In this document: positions 57,354 to 64,000 of the stretch, in pieces
How positions within the stretch are numbered: position 1 is the first letter of the stretch
Layout of the letters: every line of letters starts with the position of its first letter
NCBI RefSeq assembly: GCF_019175385.1
Contig: NC_083341.1
Location: 24,746,203-24,810,202 of the forward strand
DNA from: Lycium barbarum
Lineage: Eukaryota; Streptophyta; Magnoliopsida; Solanales; Solanaceae
DNA: 64,000 nucleotides
Direction: 5' to 3'
Translations under genes and position numbers: made by a program
Notes under the pieces: generated by a model
Databases searched by the model: none
Told to the model about the DNA's origin: nothing
Seen by the model: the letters and a program-made list of their open reading frames with translations, nothing else

Positions 57354-58531
57354 TTTAATAATTAAGTTTAGTAGCTATAATATTATATTTTTACAACTTA
57401 TAGCTACCCACTTTTCTACCAATTAACTTACCACTCCCCACACCCCTATTTTTTAGCTGCACACTTTCTCTCTCCCCCCCTTTCCTAAATATACACGTTT
57501 CTAACTCCCCATCTCCCCTAATTTCGTGCTTTTCAAATCAGTTTCTGATTTCTTTCACTTCCTTTTTTTACTCTGTATTAACTGCTCATTAATTTCAACC
57601 TTTTACCCTAAAAATTCAACTCTGTTTCCTAAAATATGTAAGATTCTCTGTTATTTTTGCGTTTTAAACGACGAATATATATTTGAATTCATCTGTTGAA
57701 ATATCGAATTCAAGTTGAGTTCATAATTGAGGTAACAACGTTTTCACTGCAACTTTTGTTTTCCTGAAATTTTGAAAAATATAGTCAAAATATATGAAAA
57801 ATATATCTGAAATATAGTTAACAGAAACCAGAATAAGTAATATTGAACATATTAATCAAAATATAATTAAAAAATATAGCCAAAATATAGTCATAATTGA
57901 GTTCATAATTGAGGTAGCAACGTTTTCACTGCAACTTTTTTTTTTTCTGAAATTTTTCTAAATATAGTCAAAATATATGAAAAATATATCTTAAATATAG
58001 TCAACAGAAACCAGAATAAGTAATATTGAACATAATAATCAAAATACAATTAAAAATATAGCCAAAATATATATGAAAAACAACTAAAAAGTTCAGAAAA
58101 ATATAAAAAATAAAAAAGTTGCAATTACATGGTGAAACGTGTAATTCAGTTGATGAACAAATCAAGCTTTGCATGATTTATGGAACATTAAAAAGAGATT
58201 TTTTTTTAGTTATATTTTGGGAAAAAATATGAAAAGAGTTTTTGAATTCAAATTTTATGTGAATGATTAGATGTTGAATAAGATTTGCGTGATTTATGGA
58301 ACATTAAAAACAGATTTCTGTTTAGTTTGAAAAAGATTTTTTTTCCTTAAATAGAGGCATTATTTGCTCAACAGTTCCGTGTATTTAGTCTATATTTTGG
58401 CTATATGTATGCGACGCGTCCATGACTTAAATATAGGAAACATCAGCTACGAATTGTAAATAATGAACTTGTAGTTATAGCTTGTTAGAAGCAGCTAAAA
58501 GGTAGCTATTTGTGAAAATTTTACTTAATAG
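57354..58531. mobile_element. Possible MITE-like element with an internal 180-bp duplication
   Basis: The edges share diverged inverted motifs (TTTACAACTTATAGCTAC on the left; the complement of GCTACGAATTGTAAA and of GTAGCTATTTGTG on the right). Inside, a unit of about 180 bases starting GAGTTCATAATTGAGGTARC is present twice in tandem (57717-57898 and 57899 to about 58070). No target duplication or ORF. Confidence 0.4.
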
Positions 58532-58797
58532 AAAGGCTCAATCACTCCAAAGATGGCCTAATTACTTTTCCAAAATCAGCATTTTTCTAGGATTTCGCCT
58601 TGACGACAATAGAGGCCAGTTCTAGTTATTGACTATCCTAATTTACAAGTCTCGATTATTTTCAGAAATCAAAGTTTCATTGTAGTAGACTATTTACATT
58701 TGCCAAAATGGTGGCATAAAGTTAGAAGTTCTCAAAGCTCTTATGGACTTTAAATAATCAAGGAATGTAGTAAAAAAATTATTGAATGCTATTCATG

Positions 58798-58801
<4 letters not shown>

Positions 58802-58835
<34 letters not shown>
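58802..58835. repeat. (AT)n microsatellite
   Basis: AT dinucleotide run of about 34 bases in AT-rich spacer (58532-59030) that otherwise holds nothing recognised. Confidence 0.9.
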
Positions 58836-58838
<3 letters not shown>

Positions 58839-59029
58839 GATAAAGATAAAGAAAGAAGAAAGATAAAAAAAAAACAAAGTGCAAATGATTGTTAGTTTAT
58901 GCATAAACTTTCATGATAAAGATAAACTTTTAGTAAAATTAAAATCACATGAAAGATGAGCATTATACGAAACAACTTTGTATAGCTTAAAGATCTGTCC
59001 ATTATGAACTATTTACAAATCACCAAATC

Positions 59030-60466
59030 TTACCTACAAGAGCGCCACAAGTTCTTCCTTCAACAAAACACCACAACAACCATTAGTTCTTACCTACAAG
59101 AGTTCCAAAAGTGATTCCTTCAACAAAACACCACCATTAGTTCTACCCTTTTGGGGCTCTGAACGCTATTTGTTCAAATGGTGTAAGGATCAATACAGGG
59201 TCACCAAGGAAACCTTTGCACATTTCTAGTTCTTGTATGCTCGAAACGGCATGAGCCTGGGGAAAATTTGTAAGTTCTCGCCTACTCCCTTATCTGAACA
59301 CCTCAAATTATAATCGGAAAAGGGTGCAGTCGATATATGCTTTTGAGAAACATCGACCAATCAATGTTGGAAGAATAATTTATGAATCAATGATCAAGTG
59401 TCGTTTCTATCATAAAGAATGTTTGTATTTCCCGCCTACAATCACTCGCTTAGCGAGATTGTTTGGTGTACCAATGAATAATTTGGAGAGAACAGAAAAT
59501 ACTTACATTGTTGGAAAAAAGTATTTAAATAGCTTGCAACCGCCCCGTGGTCTGGATTTGAGTTTGTATGAACATGATGTTTCAGCAAGTCCGGCAGCCT
59601 AAATGTGGGTACGTCCTCTTTTCCAATTTCGACCGATATTCTAGTTTGCATCCAACATATGTTACAAGAACAAGTTGCAATGAGAAAAAAATGGGATTCC
59701 TTTGAAAATGAGCAAGCAAATAGAGAAGCAGCGATGAGCTCGAATATAGCACATATTATGTCAGAGTTGGCGGAAGCTAAACTTGATCGAAATATTATAC
59801 GTCAAACTCTACAAAATCATGTTGCTGTCACATCTCCAACCATTTATACAATGGAGAAATTCTTGGGGAATTTTTATAATGCTGCCTAGTATTTTAACAA
59901 TCAGAATTTTTAGCCATATGCGTTCATAAGTCCGGCCAGCAACAATCTTTCTAATGCAGATACTAATTGGTGTCACGCTCCAGAACTTTCAATGACATTG
60001 CCAGCACCTATGATGCCGGTTTTGATGCCATTTAGCAACCGATCTTTCTTTCCCGATGTAACTACAACCTTTGGAATTGCTACTTCTGACAGTTCTATGG
60101 ATTTCCTCTCTGAAGGACCATCGGTTAATGTTCCACACTTGGCAAAAAACATAATTTTGATGCATATCTTAATTTTTTTCAGGATGATGGCACATGTACT
60201 AGTGGACAGTGATGTTGGATCATTCATTCAGGAGAACGAATGATTCAAAGTGTGGAGATGATACAATTCTACCTTTTATTCTCCATGGTTTGAAACTATA
60301 GTTTGCTTCTGATATGATGGTCACCATATTTTTGTGAAAGTAAGTAAGAAAGGTTTGGTTGTATTGATTGGCATCTAACTAGAAATTATTTTTGTTGTAA
60401 ATATCCCATAAAGGGTAGAACTAATGGTGGTGTTTTGTTGAAGGAAGCACTTTTGGAACTCTTATA
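59030..60466 (+). pseudogene. Decayed plant transposon-protein gene between inverted repeats
   Basis: Three open pieces are 59324-59602, 59605-59889 and 59992-60243. The first (INVGRIIYESMIKCRFYHKE, then FPPTITRLARLFGVPMNN) resembles the 'putative plant transposon protein' domain (Transposase_32) found in many decayed plant retroelement polyproteins. The second (VAMRKKWDSFENEQANREAA) looks like a coiled coil. Frames shift between the first and second, and stops separate the second and third. The unit is bracketed by an inverted repeat of about 54 bases (59098-59150 against 60411-60464, core CTTCAACAAAACACCACCAT), of which the left side has an extra diverged direct copy from about 59033. The family name comes from memory of the motif, not a search. 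Confidence 0.45.
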
Positions 60467-62599
60467 TGTAACGACCCATTTCGTCGTTACTGTAAAAATT
60501 CTGATATATCCGTAAACGTGTCCTCCGGGACATTTCCTTTCACTAAAGTATTTCCGACGGGCATCTAGCCTAGTGGTAACCATTGAACGGAAGAGAATCA
60601 ACATGGAAATCCGGGTCAAGGACCTAGCTAAACCGTCCCAATGCTCAGCTAAGCGCTACAGCTATGGCGCTCCAGCGGCCTTGACCCCACTGAAGAGGTG
60701 ATGCTATGGTGGCACAGGTCACTGTAGCGGCTACTCTAGCACTACAACACTACTGCTGAAGCGGCAGACCAACCACTGAAGCGGTGACACACAGTCACAT
60801 TCTTTCGGGAATTGGTCCTATGTTTCACAACCCTAAAATTCCAGCCGCCCAGGTCCTTGGAGAAACCTAAAAATCAGATTGTTGGTTTTGAAAATCCTTC
60901 TAACACTTTCACATTCTTCTTCCATCTAGTAAATTACTCCTAACGGTCTTCACATAGAAAACCATCTTTTGGGTATTAAACAAGTACCTAGAGTTGGAAA
61001 AATGTTGGGTTAGCATTATATTTCTCATGATTCCATTAGGTAATCTTCATGTTCTTCCTCTAAATGGGTTAATAACCTAGATTCCTACATTCCTTCCTTC
61101 TAAAAATGAGTTCTTTCATGGATCTTGGAAATGGGTCTTTCCCAATATAAGCTTAAAAATTGATAAATCACCTAGTGTTGTTGTAGATTAAATCTAGAAG
61201 TGGGTTAAGATCCCAAACCTTCCTTAATTATCCGAAATCTCTTATAAGGGTTCTAATGGAAATTCTATTCTTGGGCTTCATGTTATCTCCAAGCTTTTTC
61301 GTGCGGATTACGATGTGGTGATCAATTGGAAGAATCAATGGATGTTCGTGGCACCTGCTCGGCCATGAGATAGGTTATGGCTTCCCTTTTGGTAGACTCC
61401 GATTAGTTTCATATATTCGTGTATCAGAAGGAACGGAGAATGCATGCGTAGAAATTGGAGATTCGGGATGGAATTCTAGGATGGTGTTGTGTGTGATTTG
61501 TGTGTTCGGGCTTGTGGCCTGTAGATTTCTTAGGATACTTGATTGGCTTGTTTGAATATCGGTGGATTTATGTGACTTGGTAGTAGTGGGTGATACCTAA
61601 TTTTTCTATGCCTTACGACGAGAATTTTCGTAACTTGTGATTAATTGTGTTATGCCATTAATAGTGAATCTAGTTGAATAATGGAAGGATAAAATGTAAT
61701 AATGATTGTGATTGCGTTCTAGATTGAGTTGTGACGAATGATTGTGAGTAGGTGGTGAATTTACTTGTACTAAGCTAATAGGCTAATAAAGGAAGAGCGG
61801 TAATAGTGTGTTGCGACTGATTTGATCTCTGGTGTTGACTGGATGCCACGAGTGAGTAGTTGGTATTGAGAATTATTGTTACAATTTTCTTGTGTTATAG
61901 TCGTACCTTGATTGATGTTGATTCGTGGATAGAGTTCTGTATGACTTACGTGGATATTGATGATAGTGTTAGCAAACCCATGTTGGTATTGGTGACCTAA
62001 TATTTAGTTGGCGTACCCATGTTGGTACTTGTGATTCTGACATTTGTTTGTACTTATGACATTAAGCACGATTATTGATATGAATACATGCATTGCCCGC
62101 ACTCTCATTTTCATGATACACTGTTGAGATACTGATGATATTTGATAAAACATCTTGATGAATTGGGCTCGGTTTTACTTGAGTGATGTGGATGGCCGAT
62201 ATCCGATGATAGTTTCGAAATCGTTGATTGAGGGAGTGCATGAACTCTGCGGGTCCCCCAGAGTGGTGTCGGCGAGAACTCATCTGTAGGCAAAGATCCG
62301 GGATGGGTGGCACTTAAACTTCGCAAGTCACACTGGGTTGTGTTACCGAGATGTCAATATTTCCGTCCGGAGCACATGTGTACACAACATATGCATGGCA
62401 TTACATCGTATTCAGACATTATTGCATTGTATTGCATTCGTGTCTTATTTTGTGATGACTTGGTAATTTGCTTGTAATGTCGGTTTCGGATCGGGCATAT
62501 GGAGACTTGGTACAATTGGGTTTAGCGGTTCTACTTAGGCAATGACGTGTGCTTGGTTTCTAATTTGTTGTTTGTACTTGTTGAATTATCCGTAGATAG

Positions 62600-63948
62600 T
62601 GATATGTCCAAATTACACCTTTAATATTAGGAGTAAGCGGTCGTTGTCAAATATAGAGCCCAACGAGGTTGGGGTCGAATCCCACAGAGAATACAATGAA
62701 GAAATATACTTGTTAAGTGTAATGCTCGACTATTAGTCTATATTTCAAGGGAGAGGGGAATATAATAGTAATTGGTTTGATGTTTGTTCATTAATGATTA
62801 AGAGTTGTTATACGATGTAAACTATTGGTAAAAGGGACTAAGTTTGTGGTTCCAATGGAAAGTAATGCATTTGGGTATCACTTCAATTCATTCAGATGCC
62901 TAGGTGTATTAAACCAAGGGTCACGTGATTCTTGCCAAAAGTTTTCCAACCAAATTAGCAAATTTCATCCTAGGCTTTTCCAAGCCCTAGAATGTTTTAT
63001 ATGAGAATACCCATTTAGACTCAACTAGCTTTCCTATTCCTAGCTCAAGCTATTAGATGTATTTAATGACCCAAATTGTTGCTATTAACTCTTTTCCTAA
63101 CCTCTACTTTCTTTTCCAAGCAAAGTAATAATATTAAGGCACAAGTAATGTTGTACACCATCACAAGACATTAACGCTTGAAGAGTTAATAGAAAACACC
63201 ATTAGCATATAAATCAAGTATGAATATGAAACCCAATCACATAACTAACACATTTGGTCCCACAACTTAGCTAATGTGATTAGCTACTCATATTCATTAA
63301 AATTAAAGCAATAATATAAAGTGTATTCATAAAGCTTACTAAAGTATTGAATGGAGAAGATGACAAAAGCAAAGGAATTTCTTAAAAGCTTCACCAACAA
63401 ATAATAAATGAGCTCCACAAAAAGACAACTTTAAAATCTGTAGAATAATGAGTTCACAACCCTAGAAATCTATTTATAGACTTTTCAAAATGGGAACAAA
63501 TTCCAGACAAAATTACCCCTGCGCATCTGGTGCGAATCGTACTTTGTGTCGCATGTGCAACCTGCGAGTCGCAGGTTGCACCAAAGTCTCGCAGGTACTG
63601 CATCTTCAAACAGTTGTGGTGCAGCATCTGTTGCATCAGGTGCGACTCGCATGCACCACATGCGACTCGCATGTGGTGCTCGCATGTGCTGCACCACTAT
63701 CTTCAGTTATGAGTACCTCTGTCATCAGATGCTGCAGCACCTGTGACTCGCATGCAGTACATGCGACTCGCAGGTGGTGTTTTGGCTCACTTTAGCTTAT
63801 TTTTGTTTCATTGTGCCTCATGTTGCTTCCAACACTTGTTATTCTACAAATCAACACAAAAACACGACAAACAACATTAAAAGTACTTGAGGATTCACAA
63901 AAGACTAGGCAATTGGCATCGAATGTGTCGTAATTTCACGGCACATCA
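62600..63948 (-). mobile_element. Solo LTR of a Tat/Athila-like element (1349 bp)
   Basis: It begins TGATATGTCC and ends GGCACATCA, flanked by a perfect 5-bp duplication GATAG (62595-62599 and 63949-63953). It shares design and short blocks with the LTRs at 36442 and 41239: GGGGTCGAATCCCACAGAGA near its start, TTTTCCAAGCCCTAGAATG, and CTAGCTCAAGCTATTAGATG with TATTTAATGACCCAAATT. By that comparison its orientation is minus. No internal region is attached. Confidence 0.82.
63535..63780. repeat. Array of TGCGACTCGCA-type palindromes in the solo LTR
   Basis: The motif TGCGASTCGCA and near variants (CTCGCAGG, GACTCGCATG) occur about seven times in roughly 240 bases, spaced irregularly, mixed with GTGCTGCACC-like motifs. 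A smaller group of the same motif is at 39418-39466. The overlapping ORFs on both strands here are caused by the repeat. Confidence 0.7.
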
Positions 63949-64000
63949 GATAGCCCGTAAGATCAACTATATGTTTGGCCTCTAAGTGACGTAGGATAAA

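Larger units (their letters stand above)
60467..64000 (+). mobile_element. LTR of a Ty3/gypsy element, running off the right edge and split by a solo LTR
   Basis: It begins TGTAACGACCCATTTCGTCG, a start seen in long LTRs of plant gypsy (Del/Tekay-like) elements, directly after the inverted repeat at 60464. It is interrupted by the solo LTR at 62600-63948 and resumes at 63954 with CCCGTAAGATCAACTATATG. The right end and any internal genes lie outside the window. A short-repeat zone with GCTACAGC and AGCGG motifs lies at about 60645-60790. Confidence 0.5.

Noticed and set aside
63454..63795. Overlapping Cys/His-rich ORFs on both strands
   Set aside because: They all arise from the TGCGACTCGCA palindromes inside a solo LTR.

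Overview
The window reads as nuclear DNA of a flowering plant, most likely a solanaceous one. It has two intron-containing plant genes with GT-AG introns, one nuclear tRNA-Lys gene, strongly AT-rich spacers, long (AT)n tracts, and a dense population of plant transposable elements. The family-level placement is an inference: it rests on a split SINE that resembles the TS family first described in tobacco, and on MITE and LTR end sequences typical of Solanaceae. No bacterial, plastid or mitochondrial gene was recognised.

Only three host genes are convincing. (1) A RING/copine-domain E3 ubiquitin ligase of the RGLG family lies on the plus strand at 9793-17170. It has eleven coding exons that join into an uninterrupted 438-residue protein with an N-myristoylation signal, a vWA domain with a MIDAS motif and a C-terminal RING. 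(2) A tRNA-Lys(UUU) gene lies on the minus strand at 26597-26668. (3) An organic cation/carnitine transporter (OCT) gene lies on the minus strand at 27276-29375, with two coding exons and 477 residues.

Layout. 1-5548: nested elements. LINE A is cut by the left window edge and ends in poly(A) at 3323. It abuts the 3' end of a second LINE, which carries a Mutator-type TIR element (9-bp TSD) and a Tourist-like MITE (TTA TSD). 5549-9770: AT-rich upstream region of RGLG containing a segment present two to three times. 9771-17460: RGLG, with MITEs in introns 1 and 6. 17461-18577: a long foldback element just beyond the RGLG stop. 20669-25513: a three-level nest in which a SINE is split by a 4.7-kb hAT element, itself carrying a Mutator-type foldback MITE. 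26.6-29.4 kb: tRNA and OCT. 29.4-34.1 kb: intergenic DNA with a MITE and a tRNA-derived SINE. 34.1-44.2 kb: a decayed Ty3/gypsy element (plus strand) whose gag is interrupted by a complete 5.9-kb non-autonomous LTR retrotransposon on the minus strand (TSD GCTAC). 44.2-51.2 kb: probably one decayed Ty1/copia element on the minus strand, carrying an inserted solo gypsy LTR. 52.0-55.9 kb: two non-autonomous Helitrons head to tail. 57.3-60.5 kb: a MITE-like element and a decayed transposon-protein gene between inverted repeats. 60.5-64.0 kb: the start of another gypsy LTR containing a complete solo LTR (TSD GATAG).

The genes do not form a pathway. No wholly new system was found. The more interesting signals are the foldback element next to the RGLG stop, an upstream ORF that ends one base before the RGLG start, a shortened first extracellular loop in OCT, short palindromic arrays and a T-arm-like motif shared by otherwise different LTRs, and the tandem Helitrons with an exon-like fragment.
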